From assembly GCA_938015435.1 (NCBI GenBank), contig CALLPN010000013.1, positions 248,001-312,000 of the forward strand: a DNA stretch of 64,000 nt, in the 5' to 3' direction. The notes beneath the pieces were generated by a model. It did no database searches. It was not told where the DNA came from and worked only from the letters and a program-made list of their open reading frames with translations. A program made the position numbers and the translations under genes. Source of the DNA: an uncultured Saprospiraceae bacterium (lineage in GTDB: Bacteria > Bacteroidota > Bacteroidia > Chitinophagales > Saprospiraceae). Of this stretch, positions 17,789 through 26,325 are shown piece after piece (positions within the stretch are counted from its first letter, which is position 1; each line of letters begins with the position of its first letter).

Positions 17789-17967
17789 AGATTTTCATTT
17801 TCATTTGAGTCTACAATGATAATCTTTAAGAGATATACAGTCATTGCAACATTATATCACTAAGATATGTATTTACTCGCGATCGTATATATCAATCGTC
17901 TAATAATGTATTTAACTGCTTCGATTTTGACTCAGCAATGAAAAAAAGCTGAATGGTTCTGAGGATT

Positions 17968-18450
17968 CTACTTTATACTTTTGGAAAAGACGATATTTTG
18001 AGTGTGATCAATTTTGACGATTTTATCACTTACGCCGTTGGATAAAATAAGATTGCCCTTCAAAGTAAGATTTATCTCACCACTATTGTATATTCTAAGG
18101 CCTTTGGACATAATATCGGTATCATCCTTTTTGGCTAATTCAGTAAGAGATAGGCCTACATTAATGGGTAAAAAGAAAGTGCTTTTTCCTAACATCTTAG
18201 TATCAAATTCTTGATCAACTGCATCTAGTTCCACACCTTCTATTAAAGCTGTGAGTTTTAGGCTTTTTACCTGTAGAGCTTCATTGTTTGGATTGAATAA
18301 CTCTAAATCTACATCAAAGTCTAGAGTTTTGGTATCTAGTCCTGTAAGCCTAGCATTCTTTATGTTTTTGACTTCAGGAGATTGAATGTCACTACAGCTA
18401 CTTAAAAATAGTAGCGATAAACAGCACATTGTTAGATTTTTAAAAAACAT
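17968..18450 (-). CDS. LEA type 2 family lipoprotein
   Basis: 160 aa. The signal peptide ends in a good lipobox (FLSSCSD, Cys19). The body has the LEA_2/WHy pattern: LDFDVDLELFNPNNEALQVKSLKLTALIEG, then strands to the end. Such proteins are small beta-sandwich envelope lipoproteins of unknown role. It lies 36 bases downstream of the TonB receptor on the same strand and may be cotranscribed. Confidence 0.78.
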   Translation of the reverse strand: MFFKNLTMCCLSLLFLSSCSDIQSPEVKNIKNARLTGLDTKTLDFDVDLELFNPNNEALQVKSLKLTALIEGVELDAVDQEFDTKMLGKSTFFLPINVGLSLTELAKKDDTDIMSKGLRIYNSGEINLTLKGNLILSNGVSDKIVKIDHTQNIVFSKSIK

Positions 18451-18486
18451 GGTTTGGGGGTCTTAATTATCTAGCGCTAAGATGCA

Positions 18487-21084
18487 TTATTCATTGAACA
18501 ATTTATGTCTAAATCCAACATAAATGTTAGCTCCAAAGATCGGACCCCAGACTTGACTCGCGTCAAAGAACGGGCTGCTGGTATCGTCAGCACTAGTTAT
18601 GGGGTCTTTTTGTCTGTAATTAAAAAGATTTTCACCTCCGACATAAATTTCAAATTTGTCATTCCAAACCTTTGAAATCTGAGCATTACTTAAGAAGAAG
18701 GCAGGAGATCTTTCAATTCTTTGTAAATCCTCAGGACTTTTAGACGTAGCAGCTAATCGTTTACTTCCGATTCTATTAATGGTATAGTCGAATTTCCATC
18801 CTGACTTGCTCTCATAAGCTACATTGGCAAATGTTCTATGCGCAGCGATGAGCGGTTTTTCGAGAGTGCCAGATTGGTAATCCGCTTTTACATCATTATA
18901 TCTATAAGCGACTTTAATATCAAGACCGTCCATTGGATTATATCCTAGTAAAGCTTGTAAACTTAGTGATGTGGACTTACCCTCAAGATTGTAAAATTTA
19001 GCAAGACGGGGATCGTCATCATAATCTACTATTATCTGATTTTTAAAATCCGTAAAATATCCGTCAAGCTGTAATGAAAGATCTCTATCGCCTACAACGA
19101 AGTCTTTTACCAAGTTGATTCCATAATTCCAAGCTACTTCAGCATCTAATCCGCCATACGGAAGCTCAGAATCTGTGCCCTCTACTACTACACTTCTATT
19201 ACTAGCTAACATACCGATGTTTTCAGCTATTATACTCGCAGTCTTTTGACCTCGGCCAGCGGCAACTCTTAGTACTGTAGTTTCGATGGGTGCAAATCTG
19301 ATATGTAGTCTTGGTGTGGTAAACCAGCCATATAAATTATGATGATCTAATCTTATTCCGGGTACGATTGTAAGCTTTTCTCCTCTGAGGTAATTATACT
19401 CGGCCCATACTCCTGGTACTTCCTCAAATCTATCATACACCTCATTACCTAGATGCTCATGTACATGATCTCCAGTAAAACTCGTTCCTACTATAGCATA
19501 ACTGCCCTCATCATCTAACATCTGCTGAAATAATAGATTGGCATAAAAGGTTTGCTGCTCGGCGTCATATATTCTATTACCAAACGAAGACTCATGAGAA
19601 TGATTACTAGCTGATAATTGTAATGCAAGACTTGATTTGTTTTCATTGAACAAAAGACCAGATTTGATCCATCCTTCTTGTCTATTGATATCTACTTTAG
19701 TCAACCAAGGATTACTTATATGGTTGATGTTATTATGCTCATCATGACCTACTTGTCCACCTTCTTGGGCTAGGGTAGTGATCTTGACACCTGCTTGACC
19801 AACCCATCCGTCTCGAAATAGAAACTTCCATCTATTAACGGCGGTAAACTGATCACCCAAAGGCATATCTATAAAGGTATCGTCGTTACGATCGTGTACT
19901 CTAGTACGCTTACTACCGTGTACCAATAGTGCTGTGGCTACACTTTCGGATACTTCAGTATTATAATTCATATTACCTTCGAATCTGCCACCTTGGTTGG
20001 CATATCCATTGATGTATATTTTTTCTTCGGAGTAGGGTTTAGCCAACTCTACATTGATCTGTCCGGCGATACCTTCATATCCACTTACTACTGATCCAGT
20101 ACCTTGGTTGAGTTGAATAGATTCTATCCATGGGCCAGGTGTGTATTCCATACCATATAATGAGGCAATACCTCTAACATCGGGTTGGCCTTCTCTCGTG
20201 ATTTGAACATAAGGCCCTGCAAGCCCAAGCATTTGTATCGTTCTAAGTCCAGTTACGGCATCAGCAAATCCTACATCAACAGCAGATGTAGTTTCAAAAC
20301 TTTCGGATAAACTACAACAGGCCGCCTTTGTAAGTTCTTTACTGCTGATAGATGAAATCTTAATAGGACTGACATATGATATTTCTGTTGTCTTTTTTCG
20401 ATAAGTGATATTTACCGTCTTTAGCATTACGCTCGGATCTAACAAGATTTCTACATGGCCTTCTTTTTTGACTACCAATGTATCATTATGAAAACCTACA
20501 TAGCTGATAATTAGATTATCTCCACCATCAGGGAAACTTGTAGAGAATGCTCCATCTAGATCAGTCGTCGCTCCTTCACCACTCTTTTCCCAAATCAAAT
20601 TAGCTCCTATTAGTGGCTCCTGACCTCCTTTTTGTGTCAATTCATACACATAACCTACTATTTTGCCAGCATGTTCACGCGAAAGGTCTTGGGAATCATT
20701 ATCGAGCCCTTCTCCTTTAATATGTTCATGCCCTTCATGATTTTCGCCATCTTGTTTTGAAGCCCTATATTGACAGCAAGCAGGAAGGTTATCATAAATG
20801 TCATCTGGAGTATTATACTTGTCCGTATCATGACCTGCAGTTGCAATAGCATCATGTAACGCAAATATGCTAAAGGATGCACTCGCATCATTGGAAACAT
20901 CAACTGTCAGTAACTTCGTATCTGCTTCCCATTCAGCTTTGATTACACCGGGATGGTTAAGTGCGGTTTCCTCGATGCGATCTTCGCACATTCCGCATTC
21001 TCCTTGCACGGTAAGCGTATACTGCTCTTGCGCAGAGAGCAGTAATGACAATAAACTAATGATAGATACCAGTGTAAACTTCAT
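18487..21084 (-). CDS. TonB-dependent receptor with N-terminal HMA metal-binding domain
   Basis: 865 aa. In order: signal peptide (to about AQE, residue 20); an HMA-like domain with the GECGMCEDR metal loop (Cys30, Cys33), a second Cys pair (PACCQY) and a His-rich linker (HEGHEH); a carboxypeptidase-like regulatory domain (GYVYELTQKGG to ISYVGFH); a plug (TTSAVDVGFADAVTG, GIAGQINVEL); and an outer-membrane barrel ending in a strand. It presumably imports or senses a thiophilic metal such as copper with energy from TonB. The HMA fusion is visible; the metal is inferred. Confidence 0.88.
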   Translation of the reverse strand: MKFTLVSIISLLSLLLSAQEQYTLTVQGECGMCEDRIEETALNHPGVIKAEWEADTKLLTVDVSNDASASFSIFALHDAIATAGHDTDKYNTPDDIYDNLPACCQYRASKQDGENHEGHEHIKGEGLDNDSQDLSREHAGKIVGYVYELTQKGGQEPLIGANLIWEKSGEGATTDLDGAFSTSFPDGGDNLIISYVGFHNDTLVVKKEGHVEILLDPSVMLKTVNITYRKKTTEISYVSPIKISSISSKELTKAACCSLSESFETTSAVDVGFADAVTGLRTIQMLGLAGPYVQITREGQPDVRGIASLYGMEYTPGPWIESIQLNQGTGSVVSGYEGIAGQINVELAKPYSEEKIYINGYANQGGRFEGNMNYNTEVSESVATALLVHGSKRTRVHDRNDDTFIDMPLGDQFTAVNRWKFLFRDGWVGQAGVKITTLAQEGGQVGHDEHNNINHISNPWLTKVDINRQEGWIKSGLLFNENKSSLALQLSASNHSHESSFGNRIYDAEQQTFYANLLFQQMLDDEGSYAIVGTSFTGDHVHEHLGNEVYDRFEEVPGVWAEYNYLRGEKLTIVPGIRLDHHNLYGWFTTPRLHIRFAPIETTVLRVAAGRGQKTASIIAENIGMLASNRSVVVEGTDSELPYGGLDAEVAWNYGINLVKDFVVGDRDLSLQLDGYFTDFKNQIIVDYDDDPRLAKFYNLEGKSTSLSLQALLGYNPMDGLDIKVAYRYNDVKADYQSGTLEKPLIAAHRTFANVAYESKSGWKFDYTINRIGSKRLAATSKSPEDLQRIERSPAFFLSNAQISKVWNDKFEIYVGGENLFNYRQKDPITSADDTSSPFFDASQVWGPIFGANIYVGFRHKLFNE

Positions 21085-21333
21085 TTGATTTCTTTAAGGA
21101 TTATATTTCAAAGATAGGTAGTGTTAACTGCAACAATGTATCAAGGGTCATTCAAAAGGGATTATTAACAACTCGTTATATGGTTGAGGTGAAAACATGT
21201 TTATAGCAGATTCAAGTATGTATTTATCTCAATCATTAAGACGTAGTCGTATTAAATAATTGTTTAATATCATTATAGCGGGCTTTTGAGCCATGATTGT
21301 AGATATGAATATTCGATGAGCTGTATAAGGGGT

Positions 21334-21351
21334 AAAACGAAATGTACATAA
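21334..21351 (-). promoter_or_regulatory. Transposase-type end site L1
   Basis: On the reverse strand, TTATGTACATTTCGTTTT. Outermost left copy, pointing outward like the right-end sites. Confidence 0.6.
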
Positions 21352-21397
21352 GTGTAATATTTTGAGCCTGACAATCAATGAGTTACAAATAGTCAGG

Positions 21398-21416
21398 AAA
21401 AACGAAATGTACATAA
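21398..21416 (-). promoter_or_regulatory. Transposase-type end site L2
   Basis: On the reverse strand, TTATGTACATTTCGTTTTT, nearly identical to the L1 copy and in the same orientation, 64 bases further in. Confidence 0.6.
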
Positions 21417-21651
21417 AGGCTAATATAGCTTGGATAAAGCAACTCTCATACCTCCTACTCTCTTAGCTTCCTTGTAATCGTATTGTATATCTAGCTGATA
21501 CTACTCCAATATCAACGCCAAACGTCCGTATAATCGATATATAAGCGTTTCCAACGCTTTTGGGTACCATCGCCACAGCAGTACGTCAATATCACTCAAA
21601 TAAGACCACAAATCAATGATATCTTGATGTCTCCCCAACTCGCCTATTTCG

Positions 21652-21665
21652 GTACATTTCGTTTT
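21652..21665 (+). promoter_or_regulatory. Transposase-type end site L3
   Basis: GTACATTTCGTTTT on the forward strand, opposite in orientation to L1 and L2. Confidence 0.5.
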
Positions 21666-21668
21666 GCA

Positions 21669-21700
21669 GGGTCAGTTGGGGGGTCAGTTGGGGGGTCAAA
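21669..21700. repeat. Tandem 12-bp G-rich repeat
   Basis: GGGTCAGTTGGG occurs twice in tandem (21669, 21681) followed by a partial GGGTCAAA, directly beside end site L3. G-rich runs could bind a protein or form structure. Role unknown. Confidence 0.6.
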
Positions 21701-21897
21701 TATGCTGCTTTTATGTCTCATAGATCATCAGTAATACCCTTTATATGACAGATAAGTGCCATATATACACGGATACAAGGGAGATAATGCCCAAAATAAA
21801 ATAACCATCTCAAAGTACTGTGTATTGACTATCAATTACTTATGTCAAATAATCGTAATATGAAGATGCAAAAAGTGTGTGGGGCGCACTGTGTGGC

Positions 21898-21914
21898 TGT
21901 ACGTTTCGATTTTC
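21898..21914 (+). promoter_or_regulatory. Transposase-type end site L4
   Basis: TGTACGTTTCGATTTTC, matching the rightmost right-end copy in its TTCGATTTTC part. It lies just beyond the stop of the accessory gene. The rest of 21085-21925 holds no gene that I can support. Confidence 0.5.
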
Positions 21915-21925
21915 TGATGGTCTAT

Positions 21926-23299
21926 TTATCGCAATACTAAGCTTTTGAGTATGTCTAGAGGTATGATTTTCAACTCCTCTGATATATAACATTTCGATTC
22001 ATCCAGATTGCTTTCAATGCCCATCATGAAATTAAGTAGATTGATTTGTTTTGCATGGATCTTGTGGTCTAGCAGCTCTATATGTTTTGCGATATTTCCG
22101 TTATCGTCATCTTCTACCAGATGAGCTTTACCTCTCATGATGTGATATATGCATTCTGCTATCAGGTAGATCAATCCCAATCCTGTTTTATCTGATTGTG
22201 CTATCGGTGTACTGTTTTTGATTTTGGTAAGACTTATGTTTGCTAGGTCTCCAGTCGCCAATTGTAATATCATTCGATCAATGATATAACGCTCTTTAAA
22301 TGTAGGTATATTGATCTTACTATATGATACTTTGCTGATAGTAGTCAACGCATCTTGATACTTTCCTAATCTGCTCTGAATCCAACAAAGCTTATGGGTC
22401 AAAAGAATGCGTTGATAGTCTGTCTTGTCATCTTGGGTCAACTCAAAATGTGCCAATGTCTCTGCCAATGCAAGATTGCCTTGATTGATATAAGCGGCGA
22501 TCAGTCGATTGCGAAAGATGGACAATATTCTGTTGTGTCTAAAGTATAGTTTTTCGAAATACGATAAAGCAGATTTGCAATTTTCGATCTTTCCATCGAT
22601 GTCTCCACGGAACTCGCATTCTACAAGTTTCATCATGTAGTAATAGAAATGTAATCTGTGTGAGTCATTGTCTAGTTGTATTTGAGAGATCATCACTTTC
22701 ACCTTATCGGCCAATTCTGTATCTATAGTTCGCTTTTGTTGTGCTAGACAGATGCACATATCATATTTGTATTCAGCTTCTGTCTCACGTGCGTATAGCG
22801 TCATAGATAATTTGCGTTCTTCATTATACTTATCAGCTACTTCCATATCGCATTCGTAAGTACTGTAGTAGTTGCATAACAATCTACACATATCCATCGC
22901 TACATCATACATCTGATATTCTACAGCATCACGTCGGCATAACTTGGCTAGCTTGAGTACACCTGGTTTGTACCCTCTCAGCTCTAGAGATCTCACTACC
23001 AGCTGACGCTGATAGATTGACTTTTTTATTATTTGTATACGGCTACCATTGATAGATAGTAGCTCTAATGTAAATAGCTTTTCTCTCAATGTCGTTTTGA
23101 GCTTTTGGTATGTAGTGTAGGAAGGTGAATCTTTATCGTAGATAATCTTCACAAGATCCTTATCTGTGATCTCAGAGTTGAGTTTGATAGCATCAAACAT
23201 CTGCAATTCTTTAGAATTGAGTTGGGTCACTACACTCGACAATAGTTTTTTGCTATATAAGTCGTTACAATTTTGCACAATATTTTTTATCATCTTCAT
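21926..23299 (-). CDS. Accessory prophage protein, helical repeats, unknown role
   Basis: 457 aa, leftward, between the left end sites and the repressor. Residues 25-80 (SKELQMFDAIKLN to LREKLFTLELL) have a winged-helix-like spacing; the rest is helical with TPR-like pairs (for example NQGNLALAETLAHFEL and RLGKYQDALTTISK). No enzyme motif, signal peptide or membrane helix. The position next to the end of a Mu-like phage is typical of cargo or superinfection-control genes, but this is context only. I do not recognise the family. Confidence 0.65.
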   Translation of the reverse strand: MKMIKNIVQNCNDLYSKKLLSSVVTQLNSKELQMFDAIKLNSEITDKDLVKIIYDKDSPSYTTYQKLKTTLREKLFTLELLSINGSRIQIIKKSIYQRQLVVRSLELRGYKPGVLKLAKLCRRDAVEYQMYDVAMDMCRLLCNYYSTYECDMEVADKYNEERKLSMTLYARETEAEYKYDMCICLAQQKRTIDTELADKVKVMISQIQLDNDSHRLHFYYYMMKLVECEFRGDIDGKIENCKSALSYFEKLYFRHNRILSIFRNRLIAAYINQGNLALAETLAHFELTQDDKTDYQRILLTHKLCWIQSRLGKYQDALTTISKVSYSKINIPTFKERYIIDRMILQLATGDLANISLTKIKNSTPIAQSDKTGLGLIYLIAECIYHIMRGKAHLVEDDDNGNIAKHIELLDHKIHAKQINLLNFMMGIESNLDESKCYISEELKIIPLDILKSLVLR

Positions 23300-23452
23300 A
23301 TTTAAGCCTTACATTTACTTAACGTTACATATTATGTATTATAAAATATAAACAAAAGGTCAGTGCAATTTCGATTTGAAATGTTTGGCTGTGAAAGAGC
23401 CAGATCGCAACTTACTATTCATTCATTCATTCATCTTATAAATACTAAATTC

Positions 23453-23515
23453 ATGAATCTATTACTATTGATCATACTAAGCTGGATTGGCGAAGATGAT
23501 GCAAGTGGAATATAA
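23453..23515 (+). other. Possible 20-aa hydrophobic micropeptide
   Basis: ATG at 23453 reads MNLLLLIILSWIGEDDASGI then stop: one short hydrophobic segment with an acidic end. It is followed by two hairpins. Too short to support as a gene on its own. The rest of 23300-23657 has a four-fold ATTC repeat and these hairpins only. Confidence 0.2.
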
Positions 23516-23532
23516 CCACGATAATGACAAGC

Positions 23533-23560
23533 GCGCACTATGGCATAAGCCCTAGTGCGC
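23533..23560. terminator. Strong hairpin GCGCACTA/TAGTGCGC
   Basis: Perfect 8-bp stem with a 12-nt loop. There is no adjacent T run, so it may be a structural element rather than a classical terminator. Confidence 0.4.
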
Positions 23561-23569
23561 TAGTCGTTC

Positions 23570-23602
23570 ACAGACATACATTTCCGCATATGTCTGTATT
23601 TT
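23570..23602. terminator. Hairpin with ATTTT tail downstream of the repressor gene
   Basis: ACAGACATA (23570-23578) pairs with TATGTCTGT (23589-23597), followed by ATTTTAAAG. It lies beyond the repressor stop on the other strand and could act in either direction. Confidence 0.45.
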
Positions 23603-23657
23603 AAAGTAAAGGGTAAATCTTAATTCTAATATATACTATTCAGAAGTCTCTTACGAG

Positions 23658-23996
23658 TTACTTCTTCTCTTTTAACATCTCAATGAGAATGTTCTGATTG
23701 TCAATAATGCTATTCAGTCTCTCAATCTCTTTTTCTGCCCTCTTCATTAATTCTACATTTTCCGACAACCCTGTAGAATTAATTCTATCTACAATCATCT
23801 GGCCTTCACCAGTTAATATCCAAGAGTTATTAATTTGGGGATATACGTCAGAAATTTTGGTGATCCATTTTGTACTTATGGCTCTTTTCTGGCTTTTGGC
23901 CTTATTTATCATTCCATTTCCTGCACCAATAGACTTTTCAAAAGCTCTTACGCTAATGTCAAGATAATCAATGATTTGTGTAATTCTCTCAGTCAC
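23658..23996 (-). CDS. Phage repressor, XRE-type HTH with C-terminal coiled coil
   Basis: 112 aa from a GTG at 23996 (VTERITQIIDYL). The longer frame to 24077 would run through the operators and is rejected. Residues 1-60 are an XRE HTH of the Bacteroidota prophage type: SVRAFEKSIGAGNGMINKA, then STKWITKISDVYPQINNSWILTGEG. A Lys/Glu coiled coil (KRAEKEIERLNSIIDNQ) follows and may serve for oligomerisation. It lacks the LexA-like protease domain of lambda CI. Divergent from the Cro-like gene; probably the lysogeny repressor. Confidence 0.8.
   Translation of the reverse strand: MTERITQIIDYLDISVRAFEKSIGAGNGMINKAKSQKRAISTKWITKISDVYPQINNSWILTGEGQMIVDRINSTGLSENVELMKRAEKEIERLNSIIDNQNILIEMLKEKK
23773..23788. 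promoter_or_regulatory. Third operator-like palindrome inside the repressor gene
   Basis: GTAGAATTAATTCTAT differs from the intergenic operator GTAGAATTAATTCTAC only in the last base. Confidence 0.5.
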
Positions 23997-24019
23997 AGGT
24001 GAAATAAATATTGAATAAA

Positions 24020-24037
24020 TTCTACATAAGTGTAGAA
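24020..24037. promoter_or_regulatory. Operator 1 (TTCTACA-TAAG-TGTAGAA)
   Basis: Perfect 7-bp inverted repeat with a 4-nt spacer, between the divergent repressor and Cro-like genes. Its half site TTCTAC is shared with the other two sites. Confidence 0.6.
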
Positions 24038-24042
24038 TATTA

Positions 24043-24063
24043 GTAGAATTAATTCTACATTTG
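24043..24063 (+). promoter_or_regulatory. Operator 2 overlapping the early promoter
   Basis: GTAGAATTAATTCTAC (24043-24058) is a perfect 16-bp palindrome. The last three bases of the palindrome form the start of TACATTTG (24056-24063), a TAnnTTTG -7 element for the rightward early genes. A protein bound here would block that promoter. Confidence 0.6.
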
Positions 24064-24086
24064 TGTTCGTAATACACACAAACATA

Positions 24087-24308
24087 ATGAAACTATTCGA
24101 AATTCGTAATAATTTGAAGATTGGAGATAGGACTACTATCACCGAAATACTCGGATGTAGTAGATCTATAGTCAATATGGTAATCAATGGAGATCGTAAT
24201 GCTGATACCATTATGGGCCGTAAAGTATTGGATGTTGCGAGAGGAATAATAGAATCTCGGAGACAATTATCTATATCTCACCAATCAGAAAATCAGAAAA
24301 CAGCATAA
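24087..24308 (+). CDS. Cro-like small HTH protein
   Basis: 73 aa from the ATG at 24087; this start keeps the gene downstream of the TACATTTG promoter. The sequence ITEILGCSRSIVNMVINGDRNAD has the shape of an XRE helix-turn-helix. It is the first rightward gene after the switch and runs straight into the transposase. Likely the antirepressor/Cro equivalent or an early regulator. Confidence 0.7.
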   Translation: MKLFEIRNNLKIGDRTTITEILGCSRSIVNMVINGDRNADTIMGRKVLDVARGIIESRRQLSISHQSENQKTA

Positions 24309-24313
24309 GCATA

Positions 24314-25324
24314 GTGATCCAATATCATAATGACATATTGACCATACAGGCGGCTGCGCTAATTGATCTTGGAGTAGTTTCTGAACAGAACTATAAGAAT
24401 CTTAAAAAGAGATCTCAGCTATCTGTTATAAGACGTGGTGGCAATGGTAATCCTGCACTAGTTTCTTATGAAAGCATCCCTGAGCGATTTCAGACGAAGA
24501 TCATAGCGATGATCGGAGATCCATATAAGAGAGCTAAGAAAGCGACTTTGATGGATCAGATCGTAATGGACGACAAAGCGAATACCTTCTTTTCTACATT
24601 CATCACTAAGGATCATAAAGAACTACCTAGCAATGTACAGCGAGAATACAGATTCAATGCTGCTGTGCTCAATGCGGTCAACGTAAGATACAATGCACTA
24701 CTAGCTAAGCGTAAGAGCCTTGGAGGATCTACTAGAGGATGCTGGCAGACTGTAGTGAAGGAAGTAAACGAACTTCATGCAGATGTATATCCATGTAAGC
24801 TACCGTCCAATGAGCGTAGGCTCAAGTCGGTACTCAATATGTATCTACAAGATGGATACCAATCACTTGTACACAAAGGATACGGAAATAGTAACAGTCG
24901 CAAAGTAACTGTGAAAATCGAATCACTCATACTATCACTATACTGCCAACCTGAGAAGCCGTACCAAATCACGGTAGCTGAACAGTATAGAGATTTTATA
25001 TGTGGTGAGATCGATGAAGTGGTAGATGTGAGGACTGGAGAATTGATCGATAGATCAGATTTCATAGTAGATGGTGAGCCTATAGAACTCTGTGAGCGTA
25101 CCATCGAGAAGTACTTGACGAAGCCCAAAAACCAAGTCATAGTACAGAAACTAAGAGCGTCTGATGATGAATATCGTAATATTTTCGAGCCTCACGCTAA
25201 CCGCCATAAGCCAAAGTACTCATTCTCCAAAGTATCGATGGATGATAGAGACCTGCCACGTAAGATGCATGATGGTAAACGTATGAAAGTATATTATTAT
25301 ACGAAGTACTTTCTGGTGCTATAG
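24314..25324 (+). pseudogene. MuA-like transposase, N-terminal half (frameshifted)
   Basis: 336 codons from a GTG at 24314 to a TAG at 25322. The N-terminus contains a DNA-binding region, and the end enters the RNase H-like catalytic core: FSKVSMDDRDLPRKMHDGKRMKVYYY contains the first catalytic Asp (about residues 309-313). The frame then ends in YFLVL instead of the family's usual S-G-A-I-V-G strand, which appears one frame away. It is therefore the 5' part of one broken gene. No slippery heptamer is present at the break. Confidence 0.85.
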
Positions 25325-26310
25325 TAGGGTTTTCTCACTCTAGAGAAAAGAAAGCGCAGCTCTTTATGGATTGTATGAGAGATATGTTCCGATTTATCCA
25401 TTCGAGATCATTAGGTATACCTATGGAGGTGGAGGTAGAGCATCATCTAGTCAACACTTTTGCCGATGATATGATGAAGGAGGGTAACATCTTCCCTAAA
25501 GTAAGATGGTGTAATCCTGGTAACTCTCAAGAGAAGCATGCCGAGCATTTCAATAAGGCACTGAAATATGAATATGAGAAAAAAGAACAGGTAGGCATAG
25601 GTAGACCATTTCTCAAACTAGAAGCAAATAGACCTAAGGTAGATAAGCAATGGGATGAAGATGGAATGAAGGTCAAAGAAAAGACATACAGTTATGAAGA
25701 GCTGTTAGCCGATGCGCTTTCGGCACAAGACAAATACAATAATGATCTGCATCCAGATCAGAAAAAATTTAAAGGAATGACAAGGCTCGATGTACTCTTG
25801 TATAATGTCAATCCTGATCTACCATACTACAAAGATAATTCGGTAGCGAGATACATAGGCGACTACACCGCTACGAGCATAGTAAGATCTCAGTATGTAA
25901 AAGTGCAATACGAAAAATATCAATTGCCACATCCAAGAGAGTTAGGAAAACTATCATCTAACAACTATAGCGTAACCGCTTACTACTTACCGTCCGACGA
26001 TATCCAAGAGGTGCATCTATATCAGCATGATAAGTTTATCTGTACGTGTAAAAAGATCAAAACATTCAATACGGCTAGAGCCGAATGGACAGATGAAGAT
26101 CAGCAAGCGTACCAAGAGTTTAGCGAGTATGGTGCATCATTTAGAAAGATGGTGAAAGAAGGAAAAGCAGACATCATGAAAGTCAATCTGCTAAAGCATA
26201 CTCAAGAGCTAGAAGAGCTAGAAGTAGAAATAATAGACGAGCCAATCATAGAAAAAACATACACTGACTACGACGACAATGAGTCAGAAGATTATTCACA
26301 TACACTATAA
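25312..26310 (+). pseudogene. MuA-like transposase, C-terminal half (frameshifted)
   Basis: Open in the -1 frame from TCTGGTGCTATAGTAGGG (SGAIVG), exactly where the first half breaks off. It carries the remaining catalytic core: VEVEHHLVNTF and then NSQEKHAEHFN with the expected catalytic Glu, followed by the beta-barrel and an acidic C-terminus that in Mu contacts MuB. An ATG at 25366 could start a separate polypeptide lacking the first Asp. A product from either half alone should be inactive. Confidence 0.85.
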
Positions 26311-26325
26311 CTAAAATTAGATAAT

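Noticed and set aside
24063..24086. GTG start at 24063 for the Cro-like gene
   Set aside because: It would sit on the TACATTTG promoter element; the ATG at 24087 fits better.
25300..25324. Programmed frameshift in the transposase
   Set aside because: The junction is C TTT CTG, which is not a slippery heptamer, and I see no downstream hairpin; the break is more likely an indel.
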